Assembly (NCBI GenBank): GCA_002339125.1
Contig: DDJQ01000105.1
Span: 1-64,000 of the forward strand
Length of the DNA: 64,000 nucleotides
Direction: 5' to 3'
Source of the DNA: Alteromonadaceae bacterium UBA2620
GTDB taxonomy: Bacteria > Pseudomonadota > Gammaproteobacteria > Enterobacterales > Alteromonadaceae
Part shown: one piece after another, positions 53,906 to 62,394 of the stretch
Numbering within the stretch: position 1 is the first letter of the stretch
Layout: every line of letters begins with the position of its first letter
Notes under the pieces: model-generated
The model's input: only the letters and a program-made list of their open reading frames with translations
What the model was told of the DNA's origin: nothing
The model's database searches: none
Program-made: the position numbers and the translations under genes

Positions 53906-54036
53906 CTGAAAGACCGTATCTGGATCACAAGATAATGGATCTTAATTTGTTTTTTCTTTGGTGGATACGTATTTTAATCCGCCGTCAAAATCATGCTCTT
54001 TGTTTCATCTTTTTCAAAAAATCACTTGCCAGAAAA

Positions 54037-54081
54037 GATTACACATGTAATCTTAAAAACAGATCGACTACAAATGTAATC
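54037..54081. promoter_or_regulatory. two BlaI/MecI-type operators
   Basis: AAGATTACACATGTAATCTT (54037-54056) is an inverted repeat with 8-bp arms, and GACTACAAATGTAATC (54066-54081) repeats the core TACA-NN-TGTA. Centres are 27 bases apart. TACA/TGTA dyads are the known operator type of BlaI/MecI repressors, and both lie just upstream of the blaI-like gene. Confidence 0.8.
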
Positions 54082-54110
54082 ATCAAATTGAATTTGGGAA
54101 GAGGTGATCG

Positions 54111-54503
54111 ATGAGTAACGACAATCCAAAAGCGGATATCTCCAACGCCGAATTTGAAGTGCTCGATGTACTGTGGGATGACTACCCCGCCACATCCAGC
54201 GATATTGTTGAACGTTTAAATCAAAAAAAGCCGTGGCACGATAAAACCGTAAAAACCCTGCTCAGCCGATTAGTTAAGAAGGGCGTAGTGGACTTTGATA
54301 AGGCCCAGCGTCAGTACCTATACCGCCCGCTGATTGCCAGGGAAGACTACACCAAAAAAGAAGCCTCCAGCTTTGTGAGCCGAATATTTAAAGGCAAGGT
54401 AGCGCCTCTGGTAGCCGGGTTTGCCAACCAGAATTCGCTGTCTCAACAGGACGTGGATGAGCTTAAGGCGCTGATTAAACAGTGGGAGCAAAACAATGAC
54501 TGA
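54111..54503 (+). CDS. BlaI/MecI/CopY-family repressor
   Basis: The 130-residue product has the winged-helix DNA-binding domain (ISNAEFEVLDVLWDDYPATSSDIVERLNQKKPWHDKTVKTLLSRLVKKGVV, 10-60) and a C-terminal dimerisation part (SFVSRIFKGKVAPLVAGFANQNSLSQQDVDELKALI). It should repress itself and the adjacent M56 peptidase gene through the two TACA/TGTA dyads upstream. Inactivation by cleavage, as in the Bla and Mec systems, is expected but not shown. No beta-lactamase gene is nearby. The next gene's start overlaps by eight bases. Confidence 0.9.
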   Translation: MSNDNPKADISNAEFEVLDVLWDDYPATSSDIVERLNQKKPWHDKTVKTLLSRLVKKGVVDFDKAQRQYLYRPLIAREDYTKKEASSFVSRIFKGKVAPLVAGFANQNSLSQQDVDELKALIKQWEQNND

Positions 54504-55719
54504 GTGGCTCATTCAGCAGCTTATTCAACAACAAGGCCCATTATGTTTAGTGCTTATCACCCTGATGGTGATGGAGCACTTTTTCACCGCCAGAATTGGC
54601 ATCCGGCTGATGTACAAACTGTGGTGGATGGTACCGGTTGTGCTGTTGATGGCTAATCTGCCCATCCCTGTGATTTCATTGCCTGCCAATAGTTTTACCC
54701 GCTATGTAGTAAGCGGATCGGTAGCGGTAAACGTTTCACAAAACACAGTATGGCTGGGTTTATGGGCAGCGGGTGCCTCTTGCATAGCGCTTTACCTGAT
54801 AACGCAGTATTCACAGCTTGCCCGCTCCATAGGTAAACCTGTGGCTGGCAGTAACAACACCTGGTTTGCCCGGCGGGCCACCACGCCTATGCTGTTTGGC
54901 CTGTTTGCTCCCAGAATATTACTTCCGGCAAGCTTTACCAGGCTGTTTTGCCCCGTGCAGCAGCGATTAGTGATGGAACACGAGAACACACACCTTCGGC
55001 ACGGCGATCACGTATGGAATGCGTTGGCGCTGATAATAGTCACTGTCTTCTGGTTTAACCCTCTGGTCTGGCTAGCCCTGCGCTCATTCAGAATTAATCA
55101 GGAGCTGGCGTGCGATAACCAGGTATTGCGCCAGAAAAGTCCACAGGAAAAATTGCTCTACGCAAAAGCCCTGGTGGCCTGCGCAGAACAAAACTCTTCG
55201 TACCTTACAACCTACCCGACCTTCGGAGAAAAAAGCACCATGTTAAAACGACTCAATCTGATCAATAAGCCAAATTCGGCAAGTAAAGTGGCTGGTGTTG
55301 CTGCACTGGCTGTCGCCGCTATTCTTACCACTCACACAGCACTGGCAAACCTGCCTGCCAGTGATGTTCAGGCCGACAAAGTCAATCTGGCTACGCCGGT
55401 AAAACGTGTGCCGCCGGTTTATCCAGACAGCGCAGCCCTGGCAAATCAGGAGGGATTTGTCACTCTCCAGTTTGATATCACTGAAACCGGCGCTACCGAC
55501 AACATTAAAGTGGTTAAGTCGTCACCGGCTGGCGTATTTGACTCTAGTGCAGTGAAAGCGATGGAGCAGTGGCAGTATAAGCCACGGGTCCAAAGCGGTA
55601 AGGCACAAAGACAAACCGGTATTTTAGTACAACTGGACTTCAAACTGGCGACCGACGACGATGAAAGTGCGGTAAACAGGCAGGATATTGAAAAAATCAG
55701 CGTAGCTAAAACCAAATAA
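54496..55719 (+). CDS. BlaR1-like M56 membrane metallopeptidase with TonB C-terminal domain
   Basis: The 407-residue product starts with membrane helices, then an M56 peptidase domain whose zinc site is VMEHENTHLRHGDHVWN (HENTH as HExxH, about 155-172), and the downstream Glu in NQELACDNQVL. A further helix (about 270-290) leads to a TonB-like C-terminal domain (VPPVYPDSAALANQEGFVTLQFDITETG, about 310-390). The penicillin sensor domain of BlaR1/MecR1 is absent; the TonB domain takes its place. It should cleave the BlaI-like repressor on some envelope signal (inference). It is co-transcribed with the repressor. Confidence 0.88.
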   Translation: MTEWLIQQLIQQQGPLCLVLITLMVMEHFFTARIGIRLMYKLWWMVPVVLLMANLPIPVISLPANSFTRYVVSGSVAVNVSQNTVWLGLWAAGASCIALYLITQYSQLARSIGKPVAGSNNTWFARRATTPMLFGLFAPRILLPASFTRLFCPVQQRLVMEHENTHLRHGDHVWNALALIIVTVFWFNPLVWLALRSFRINQELACDNQVLRQKSPQEKLLYAKALVACAEQNSSYLTTYPTFGEKSTMLKRLNLINKPNSASKVAGVAALAVAAILTTHTALANLPASDVQADKVNLATPVKRVPPVYPDSAALANQEGFVTLQFDITETGATDNIKVVKSSPAGVFDSSAVKAMEQWQYKPRVQSGKAQRQTGILVQLDFKLATDDDESAVNRQDIEKISVAKTK

Positions 55720-55738
55720 CTTTCAGCTAGTCTGGCTG

Positions 55739-55771
55739 CCCGTCAGCGCATTCTTTTCTGCGTGTGACGGG
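55739..55771 (+). terminator. hairpin after the M56 peptidase gene
   Basis: CCCGTCA (55739-55745) and TGACGGG (55765-55771) pair, with inner GCGCA/TGCGT pairing possible, 20 bases past the stop. The following sequence has only a short T-stretch, so it is a moderate terminator candidate. Confidence 0.5.
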
Positions 55772-55811
55772 TAAACTTTCCCGCAATCAGCATGTGCTCC
55801 TGAAATTGGTT

Positions 55812-56390
55812 TTATAAAACCTGAAACACACGGATGATTACCGCACCACCACCTTTTATCAGGTCAATGGTACCGGTGAAAACACGCTGATTCAGCCAGT
55901 CATACCTGCCCTTCGGGGCTTGGAATTTTGGTATTGTACGAACGTAGGGGCCTCCCTCATCGGCCTGGGATGCAATCCCACTGTTATGGATAATAATCGT
56001 TTGGCCATCCGAAGTTCTGATACTGTAAAGGGCGTCAATTTCCAACACGCCGTCAGGGCGCTTTAGCTGCCAGTCCGCACCACCAGGGATTACGTCACCA
56101 GACAACGACTCACCATTTACATGCTGTCCGGCAAAGTATCCCCCGGTAATTGGCACGTATTTGCGGATGCCTTTGTCACTCTCACCGACTTCAACAAGCT
56201 CATCGACCGTCACTACCAGTGTGAGCACGTGCTGCATGCCAGGCACTTTATCAGTTTCGGGTATATCGCGATCACCCAGATTTACAACAGTCTCATTCAT
56301 GGCTCTTACCTGCGGCGCTAACGTTATGGCTAAACACATTAAAAACAACAGATTAAGCCAGCGAAATTGTACAATGTTATTTAGCTTCAT
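55812..56390 (-). CDS. DUF3237 family secreted protein
   Basis: I chose ATG 56390, which begins a signal peptide (FRWLNLLFLMCLAITLAPQVRA). The frame extends 30 codons upstream without protein-like support. The mature part has the DUF3237 pattern: ITGGYFAGQHVNGESLSGDVIPGGADWQLKRPDGVLEIDALYSIRTSDGQTIIIHNSG, then RYDWLNQRVFTGTID. DUF3237 proteins are small beta-barrels of unknown function; a secreted form is less usual. It is convergent with the M56 gene. Confidence 0.75.
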   Translation of the reverse strand: MKLNNIVQFRWLNLLFLMCLAITLAPQVRAMNETVVNLGDRDIPETDKVPGMQHVLTLVVTVDELVEVGESDKGIRKYVPITGGYFAGQHVNGESLSGDVIPGGADWQLKRPDGVLEIDALYSIRTSDGQTIIIHNSGIASQADEGGPYVRTIPKFQAPKGRYDWLNQRVFTGTIDLIKGGGAVIIRVFQVL

Positions 56391-56543
56391 GGGTATTGAG
56401 GGTCCTGTAGCCAGCCGGATAAACGATAAAAAAATGTTAATACACCGACTCACACCTGTGAATATCAAAAAGTGACACATTACTGTGCAAAAACAGCACA
56501 GGTAACATGTAACTCGTTATGTTGGCTCCGTAACCTAAGCTGA

Positions 56544-57260
56544 CTATCTCGTGGCATACGCTTGCCGGCGCTGCTGTGCTACTGCACTTACTTTTACCCA
56601 GCGGAACAGATACATAATCACCAGTTTGGTAATACCGCTGGTGATTGCCAGTACCAGCAATGGCCATCCTTTACTCACTCCCATACTCAGCGCAAAGGCA
56701 ATGGTAGAAATGTCCATCAGCAAAATAAACTGACTCATTTTAAGATCCACCGCACCGGTCTGACCCGCGGTCAGGATCAAGCGGATTTGATGATAGTAGC
56801 CCTGAGCAATAAACACCGACACCAGTACAATCAGCAATGTCGCAATGTGCCGGCCCTGATCGGCGATAGTTTCACCTGACAACAACCCCGCCCCCGCTAA
56901 TACAAGGCTCGCCGCTGCCAGCACAACACTCAACCGGGCCGCCCTGGATTTGCGGTCCAGCCAGATTTCTAACAAAATCCCCATCACCAGCATTGCCGCG
57001 AGTAACCGCGGCCAGACAATATAGTGATTAAATGGCTCAATGGAGTAGCCATAAATAAAAAATGACAGGTAGGCAAAAAAGCTTACGGTAAACTGATTCA
57101 GAGAAAGTAAAGCGGTCGGGCGCGCTACCTCACTCGCCATGTGTTTACGGCGCCAGATGGTACCCAGTTGAGAGTAAACACCCAGTACGCTTATCATGAT
57201 AAACAGGGTATTAATGGCGCCGAGTAAATTATATAAAGTCAAAATCGCAATCCTTTTCAC
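56544..57260 (-). CDS. PQ-loop-like membrane protein, unknown function
   Basis: I chose GTG 57260 as the start. The frame continues upstream to 57356, but that part is AT-rich, unlike the rest, and contains the paired palindromes. The product, about 238 residues, has seven predicted membrane helices. The first segment (LLGAINTLFIMISVLGVYSQLGTIWRRKHMASEVARPTALL) resembles PQ-loop/SemiSWEET-type repeats, where a Pro-Gln or similar pair precedes a cytoplasmic basic loop. No second clear PQ repeat is seen. Function unknown. Confidence 0.6.
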   Translation of the reverse strand: MKRIAILTLYNLLGAINTLFIMISVLGVYSQLGTIWRRKHMASEVARPTALLSLNQFTVSFFAYLSFFIYGYSIEPFNHYIVWPRLLAAMLVMGILLEIWLDRKSRAARLSVVLAAASLVLAGAGLLSGETIADQGRHIATLLIVLVSVFIAQGYYHQIRLILTAGQTGAVDLKMSQFILLMDISTIAFALSMGVSKGWPLLVLAITSGITKLVIMYLFRWVKVSAVAQQRRQAYATR

Positions 57261-57266
57261 GCCAAC

Positions 57267-57342
57267 ATTGTCGACAATATTAATGTAAAACTTTAGAAAT
57301 ATATATTTATTACGGTTTTTATGAATATTAATGTCGACAATA
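57267..57342. promoter_or_regulatory. pair of TGTCGACA palindromes, 63 bp apart
   Basis: ATTGTCGACAAT (57267-57278) is a perfect 12-bp palindrome. A second TGTCGACA core lies in ATGTCGACAATA (57331-57342). The centres are 63 bases apart, six helical turns. They fall between divergent genes (PQ-loop protein and SDR), where an operator pair for looping repression is plausible. The cognate regulator is not visible. Confidence 0.5.
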
Positions 57343-57411
57343 ACAAAGAAATGCATTACTTTCGTTCGTCGCTAAACGCTTTCGTAAACTGAACAATAAG
57401 AGGCACATCCC

Positions 57412-58158
57412 ATGCTAAATCAGGTCGCAGTCATTACCGGCAGCAGCAGAGGAATAGGCGCAGCAACAGCGCGGCTGATGGCAGCAAAAGGCTATTCGAT
57501 AGTGCTTAATTATCAGAACTCTGCCGGACCGGCTGAAGCATTAAAGCAAGAAATTAGCGCTATGGGTGTGCCGTGCATCGCGGTACAGGCAGATGTGTCT
57601 GAGGAAGATCAGGTTGAAGCCTTGTTTTCACAGGCCGACGCTTTGGGCCCCCTTGCAGTGCTGGTTAACAACGCCGGCATCCTGGCGCAACAAACCGGCC
57701 TGCGCGGCATTTCGGCGGAGCGGTTTCGTCATATCCTGAATGTAAACGTACTGTCCTGCTTCTTGTGTACCAAGGCAGCGGCAACAAGAATGTCGACAAA
57801 AGAGGGCGGCTGCGGCGGCACTATCGTAAATGTTTCCTCCACGGCGGCCAAATCCGGAGCCCCCAATGAATACACAGATTACGCCGCATCAAAGGGTGCT
57901 ATGGATAGCTTTACCCGCGGCGCAGCACTGGAACTGGCTGACGAAGGGATTCGGGTAAATGCTGTGCGACCGGCCCTGATAGATACTGAGATGCATGCCT
58001 CAGGTGGCGAGCCGGATAGAGTCAAACGCTTACAGACAAAGATCCCTCTACAGCGACCGGGCACTGTACAAGAAGTTGCTGAAGCCATCGTCTGGCTGGC
58101 AACTAATAAATCATCCTTTGTAACAGGTAGCTTTATCGACGCATCCGGTGGATTATAG
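57412..58158 (+). CDS. short-chain dehydrogenase/reductase
   Basis: The 248-residue classical SDR has the cofactor motif TGSSRGIGAATARLMA (about 9-24), NNAGIL (about 86-91), catalytic Ser in VNVSSTAAKSG and Tyr-x3-Lys in YTDYAASKGAMDSF, and the C-terminal VTGSFIDASGG. The Asn-Tyr after beta2 (LNYQNSAG) is compatible with NADPH. It resembles 3-oxoacyl-ACP reductase or glucose-dehydrogenase-type enzymes; the substrate is unknown. It starts a small plus-strand operon with the 40-residue ORF and the VanZ gene. Confidence 0.88.
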   Translation: MLNQVAVITGSSRGIGAATARLMAAKGYSIVLNYQNSAGPAEALKQEISAMGVPCIAVQADVSEEDQVEALFSQADALGPLAVLVNNAGILAQQTGLRGISAERFRHILNVNVLSCFLCTKAAATRMSTKEGGCGGTIVNVSSTAAKSGAPNEYTDYAASKGAMDSFTRGAALELADEGIRVNAVRPALIDTEMHASGGEPDRVKRLQTKIPLQRPGTVQEVAEAIVWLATNKSSFVTGSFIDASGGL

Positions 58159-58191
58159 TCACACTGTACTGGCTATTTTGAAAGGCAACAC

Positions 58192-58314
58192 ATGGAAGTC
58201 AGAATTTTTACCAAAACCCTCGCCTACAAGCCGGGATTATTTGCGGCTACCCGGGAAGTTACTGACGGCGGTCTGCAGGACGAAGTCAATCAGCGTTTGG
58301 TACACATTCAATGA
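58192..58314 (+). CDS. 40-aa small protein between SDR and VanZ genes
   Basis: The ATG at 58192 follows an AAAGG ribosome-binding site by seven bases and the frame ends in TGA 58312-58314, overlapping the VanZ start as ATGA. The product starts MEVRIFTKTLAYKPGLFAATREV and ends RLVHIQ. It has no membrane helix and I do not recognise it. The spacing and overlap are what a coupled gene would show. Confidence 0.45.
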   Translation: MEVRIFTKTLAYKPGLFAATREVTDGGLQDEVNQRLVHIQ

Positions 58315-58712
58315 CTAATTTAACCCGCTTAGCAGCCCTTGCTTTTTTACTGTTTATTGTGTGGGTTATTTATATGGCCAACGCCGGGCACAACAGTGTA
58401 TTTTTTGACTTTGTTGCAGCCATTCCCTACGGCGACAAACTTGGCCACGTAGGTTTATTCGGCACCTTAACCTTTTTAACTGTGCTGGCATCTAAGTTTA
58501 CCGGCTGGACGCTAAATAACACCAGGCTGTATTTCGGTGCCATCGCGGTTACGCTGTTCGTGATCGGAGAGGAAATCAGCCAGGCCTTTATCCCCTCCCG
58601 TACCTTTGACTTTGCCGATCTAAGCGCCGATGCAGTAGGTATTCTGCTGGCCGTACTGGTGTTACGCAAGCTGGAGAAAACGGCGGGTATGCAAACCTAC
58701 CTTCAGCGCTGA
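58311..58712 (+). CDS. VanZ-like membrane protein
   Basis: The 133-residue product has four membrane helices with the VanZ-like pattern: a start helix, then IPYGDKLGHVGLFGTLTFL, a third helix, and IGEEISQAFIPSRTFDFADLSADAVGILLAVLV. The Glu-x-x-Gln and Asp-x-x-x-Asp-x-x-Gly motifs are typical of the VanZ family. In the family these often act in resistance to teicoplanin-like compounds, but most chromosomal relatives are uncharacterised. A spacer of about 100 bases to the next gene (convergent) shows nothing else. Confidence 0.85.
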   Translation: MTNLTRLAALAFLLFIVWVIYMANAGHNSVFFDFVAAIPYGDKLGHVGLFGTLTFLTVLASKFTGWTLNNTRLYFGAIAVTLFVIGEEISQAFIPSRTFDFADLSADAVGILLAVLVLRKLEKTAGMQTYLQR

Positions 58713-58810
58713 CGCCTTACAAAACAGTGGTAGGCCAGCGCCATTAATAAGCAAACTATGGTATTGACGTAACCTGCCACCAGGGCGTTTCGAACAAACA
58801 GCTATAACTT

Positions 58811-59455
58811 TTAGTGGATCTTTTTCTCTACTTTGGCGCGCAGAGCCGCGATATCTTTGTGACGACCTTCGTCAGCTAATGGTCGTGCGGGTCGTGGCGC
58901 GGCATTTAACGCTTTATCCAGATAAGCCAGCGCCTGTTCATATTCGCCATCGTCGTACAGGTATTCTGCGTAAAAATAGTTGCTATCTATACCATCCGGA
59001 TTCACATTCAGCGCACTTTTTAACAGCTGCTCTGCTTTTTTGTCACTGCCAAAGCCAATCGGCCAGCCTGGCACTTTGTGGTACAACACACCAAGGCTGG
59101 TCATTGCCGATCCCTGCAGCGCATGAGAATCGATAGCCAGCGCATCTTCAAAGCTCTTCTTAGCAGACTTGGCGTATTTCAGTGCGCCGATGCCACCTTC
59201 TGCACCGGCAGTGCTCGACTGCACAATCCCCAGCCAGATTAAATATTCCGGCTGTTTAGGCTGGTTTTCCACCAGCGCTTCGGCTTGTTTTATCAGTGAT
59301 CTAAATTCATCGGCTTTTTTATCATTGTCGATGTCAGCGTAGTTAATTCTGGCCCAGGCAGACTGAATATCAGCCAGTCCCGGGGTACTCTCAGCGGCAG
59401 TCAGAGGCAGGCACACAGCCACCAGCAAAGTTAGCAAATAGCGAACAGTTTTCAT
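58811..59455 (-). CDS. periplasmic TPR-repeat protein
   Basis: The 214-residue product has a signal peptide (YLLTLLVAVCLPLTAAES) and tetratricopeptide-like helices, for example PEYLIWLGIVQSSTAG, AKSAKKSFEDALAIDSHALQGSAMTSLGVLYH, KAEQLLKSALNVNPDGIDSNYFYAEYLYDDGEYEQALAYLDKALNA. TPR domains bind proteins. It is the last gene of the five-gene minus-strand operon; its ATG overlaps the SDR stop (ATGA). It may serve the operon's product outside the inner membrane (inference). Confidence 0.8.
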   Translation of the reverse strand: MKTVRYLLTLLVAVCLPLTAAESTPGLADIQSAWARINYADIDNDKKADEFRSLIKQAEALVENQPKQPEYLIWLGIVQSSTAGAEGGIGALKYAKSAKKSFEDALAIDSHALQGSAMTSLGVLYHKVPGWPIGFGSDKKAEQLLKSALNVNPDGIDSNYFYAEYLYDDGEYEQALAYLDKALNAAPRPARPLADEGRHKDIAALRAKVEKKIH

Positions 59456-60261
59456 GACAGTTTCTCCTTTGTGACGGATGTCAAAAAGCGTTGAATAACG
59501 GGTAGTTTTTTAATAAGCGCACGGTCAACAATGGCGGGAAACACCCCATTGATGCGGGCAAAAAGTCGTTCCGGAAAACCAATAAACCAGCGGGATTTAT
59601 TGCCTTCAAGTTGTGCAACTAAGGCATCAGCGACGCGTTCTGGCGGGTCCATCTGATTGCCCAACGCCTGATTCATCGATACCACGGCGTCGGAGTTAAT
59701 CGCAGTCTGAGTGGCCCTGGGAGCCAGGTAATAAAAGTTAACCGAACTGTGCGCATACTCACGAATCAGGGATTCAGTAAATCCCCGTAAACCGAATTTA
59801 GAGGCGCAGTAGGCCGCATGGCAGGGAAATCCAATGCTGCCAAAGGTAGAGCCAACATTAACCACGTAACTTTTGCCTGCACGTTGCAATACAGGCAACA
59901 AGCGCTGGATCAGGGCGATGGGCGCCGTTAAGTTAGTGGCTAACAGCGCTTCAATCCGGGCCATTGGAATAGCACTGAAATTGCCAATTTCATTAATACC
60001 GGCACTGTTTATCAGCATCGTGGGCGGGTGCTCATGACACACCGCCACAACCTTATCCAGACCTTCGGCCGTGGTGATATCAGCGCAGGCGACCATGTGA
60101 CGACCGGGCAATGACTCAAGCAGTTCGCTAAGTTTAGCCCCATTACGGCCTGTCAGGATCAGCGAGGCACCAAGGCCAGCAAGCTTGCGGGCGATGGCCT
60201 CCCCGATACCGCCTGAAGCGCCGGTAATCAGGCAAACCTGCTGTTGCCATTCAATAGTCAT
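59452..60261 (-). CDS. short-chain dehydrogenase/reductase of the lipid-like operon
   Basis: The product, about 269 residues from ATG 60261 (GGGGAGG ribosome-binding site), has a classical SDR fold: LITGASGGIGEAIARKLAGLGASLILTGRN, NSAGINEIGN, catalytic Ser in VNVGSTFGSIGFP and Tyr-x3-Lys in YCASKFGLRGFTESL. The Arg after beta2 (TGRN) favours NADPH. SDRs of this shape often reduce or oxidise acyl chains. The start overlaps the diiron-enzyme gene's TGA by one base. The frame runs ten codons upstream without support. Confidence 0.88.
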   Translation of the reverse strand: MTIEWQQQVCLITGASGGIGEAIARKLAGLGASLILTGRNGAKLSELLESLPGRHMVACADITTAEGLDKVVAVCHEHPPTMLINSAGINEIGNFSAIPMARIEALLATNLTAPIALIQRLLPVLQRAGKSYVVNVGSTFGSIGFPCHAAYCASKFGLRGFTESLIREYAHSSVNFYYLAPRATQTAINSDAVVSMNQALGNQMDPPERVADALVAQLEGNKSRWFIGFPERLFARINGVFPAIVDRALIKKLPVIQRFLTSVTKEKLS

Positions 60262-60932
60262 CAGGCTGCCTCCCCAAGCGTATCCTTGCATGCCAGCGTG
60301 CGAAAGATATTGGCGTACAGCTGAAAGAACATTTTGGCTGAATGGATAATCAGATCCTGCTCAGCTTTATCGTCAATTTTATTCATCAGGTCGCGAAAGA
60401 ACACGATATGCTCCTGATCCAGCGAACCATGGGAGCGCAGATAACTGAACGCGCCACCGGGTAAATCCAGGGTTTTTCTGATCATGGCGGCCGCGTTATC
60501 CGCCAGCGCAATGCTGGTACCTTCCAGCACGAACACCATACCAAAGAAGCACAGTGGATTTTTACGACGCACTGCATCATAGGCATAGGCCACCATGAGT
60601 TCGGTGGCCGCTGAGGGCTGACCGTGTCGAACGGTTTCCTTATCCACCCCGCAGGTCGCTAAATCGTTGAGGATCCATTCCTGATGGCCCATTTCTTCCT
60701 CAATGTATTCACCTACCGCTTCACGCAACCACTCTTTGCTTTCTGGTAACGCTGCACCGGTAGCCATAAGTAAGGGTACGGTATGTTTTACGTGGTGGTA
60801 AGCCTCGCGCAGAAAAGCCGTGTAATCATCCAGGGAAATATCGCCTCTAAACACCTGCTGGATAATCGGCGAACTGGTTAAGTAAGCTCGCTCTGCCTGG
60901 GTTTCCTGCTCTAAACGGGTATATAAGTTCAT
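60261..60932 (-). CDS. heme-oxygenase-like diiron enzyme (HDO/TenA-fold)
   Basis: The 223-residue all-helical product resembles the iron-containing redox enzyme family of heme-oxygenase-like fold. Possible metal ligands are His47 or His50 in AYHHVKH, the Glu and His of EEEMGHQEW (78-85), Glu137 in VLEGTS, and the C-terminal HxxxDxxH (His168, Asp172, His175) in SHGSLDQEH. HDO enzymes include UndA, which makes terminal alkenes from fatty acids, and N-oxygenases such as SznF. Which reaction is done here is unknown. Placed next to an acyl-activating ligase, an acyl substrate is a reasonable guess. Confidence 0.8.
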   Translation of the reverse strand: MNLYTRLEQETQAERAYLTSSPIIQQVFRGDISLDDYTAFLREAYHHVKHTVPLLMATGAALPESKEWLREAVGEYIEEEMGHQEWILNDLATCGVDKETVRHGQPSAATELMVAYAYDAVRRKNPLCFFGMVFVLEGTSIALADNAAAMIRKTLDLPGGAFSYLRSHGSLDQEHIVFFRDLMNKIDDKAEQDLIIHSAKMFFQLYANIFRTLACKDTLGEAA

Positions 60933-60948
60933 GCTAATTACTCCTCGC

Positions 60949-62394
60949 CTAAGCCACTGCCGGCGCGTACATATTGTCGATAACAGTCTGAAAATGCTTA
61001 ACGGCTTGTTGCCGTTTTAATTTGCCATTGGCGGTAAATAAACCGGCATCGGCGGCAATTTCAGGCAGGGTTTGCCACGCCTGTAAGCGGGCATAGTCGG
61101 GCAGTTGTTGATTAACTGCCTTAAGGTGTTGTTCAATCATCTGTGTGGTTACGCCCTTGTGACGCGGCACCAATAGCGCAGCGCAATGCGGGCGTGCTTC
61201 ACCCACCACCAGTACCTGGCTGAATAAGCCGCCAGCCAGTAGCAGACTCTCAATCCATTCAGGCGAAATATTGCGTCCTAATGAGGTGATAATGAGGCTT
61301 TTCCTGCGTCCGGCCACACAGTAGTAGCCGTTTTCTTCGCTAACCAAATCGCCGGTTTTTACTGCTGTGGGATAAAAAGATTGCGGCTGATTCAGATAAC
61401 CGAGGAAAATGGTGCCACTGGCCACCAGCTCGCCGCTTTCTATGGTAAGGGTGTTGTGACCAAGAGAACGTCCTACACTGTCAGGATTGTCTGCATCGGG
61501 CAGGTTCAGGGTGTTAACCGAAACACATTCAGACAGGCCATAGCCCTGATAAACCGGCAAACCGGCTTCACGTGCTTTGGCTATCAAACCAGCCGGCACA
61601 AGAGCGCCGCCCACCGCGATAAACCTTAATGATTGCGGTGGTTGCCAGCCATTACTGCAGGCGGTAACCAGCATGAATAACAGCTCAGGCACCAAAATCA
61701 ACGACTCAGGCTGCGCTTTACTGATGGCGCTTAACATGGCCGCCGGGTCGGTTAGCCGGGCGCCGGAAAAGCCGAGCTCGTCACTGCCACAAACGACCAC
61801 AGTGCCACCACAGTTCAGAGGCGCGTAGACACCGGCGATATTCTCAAGCAGGGTCGCGAGCGGCAATAAACACTGATGACGCACATACGGCATATTCAGC
61901 GCAGCATCCAGGCTCGCAGCAACCCTGGCTTGCGATACATTGCTCAGACAAACCCCTTTAGGATTACCGGTGGAGCCAGAGGTAAAGGTGACTTTCCCCG
62001 TGCCGGTGGGGATCTCAGGTATCCCTGAGTTATCACGTAATAATGCATACAGCAGATTAAACGGCGAAGAGGTTGTATGGCTATCATCAAACAGTGCAGG
62101 CTGATCGGTGATGATGAGTTCAATACCGGCTTCGGCCAGCAGGTGCTGCCGCTGCGATGTCGAAAAATAGGGCGGTACCGGCACCAGTAATTTGTTTGCG
62201 CGCTGACACGCCAGATCGCAAATAATCCATTCGGCACTGTTTTCGGCTAGCAGGGCTAGCCGCTGGGCTGGTTGCGTTGTTAGCCAATCAGCCACTTGGT
62301 TAACCCTTCCATTCAGCTCAGCGTAAGTCAGGTTACCGCTACGAGATTCCAGAGCAACTCGATGCGGCCATTGCTGCCAGTGTTGTAACATCAT
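60949..62394 (-). CDS. AMP-dependent acyl-activating ligase
   Basis: The 481-residue adenylate-forming enzyme has the phosphate loop VTFTSGSTGNPKGVCL (about 133-148), the adenine motif YQGYGLSECVSVN, TGDLVSEENGYYCVAGRRKSLIITSLGRNISPEWIE (the A7-A8 hinge) and the catalytic Lys in NGKLKRQ. It is shorter than typical long-chain acyl-CoA synthetases (about 560), lacking part of the N-terminal domain. It should adenylate a carboxylic acid for transfer to CoA or a carrier. No carrier protein is seen in the window. Its stop lies 16 bases before the diiron-enzyme gene. Confidence 0.9.
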   Translation of the reverse strand: MMLQHWQQWPHRVALESRSGNLTYAELNGRVNQVADWLTTQPAQRLALLAENSAEWIICDLACQRANKLLVPVPPYFSTSQRQHLLAEAGIELIITDQPALFDDSHTTSSPFNLLYALLRDNSGIPEIPTGTGKVTFTSGSTGNPKGVCLSNVSQARVAASLDAALNMPYVRHQCLLPLATLLENIAGVYAPLNCGGTVVVCGSDELGFSGARLTDPAAMLSAISKAQPESLILVPELLFMLVTACSNGWQPPQSLRFIAVGGALVPAGLIAKAREAGLPVYQGYGLSECVSVNTLNLPDADNPDSVGRSLGHNTLTIESGELVASGTIFLGYLNQPQSFYPTAVKTGDLVSEENGYYCVAGRRKSLIITSLGRNISPEWIESLLLAGGLFSQVLVVGEARPHCAALLVPRHKGVTTQMIEQHLKAVNQQLPDYARLQAWQTLPEIAADAGLFTANGKLKRQQAVKHFQTVIDNMYAPAVA

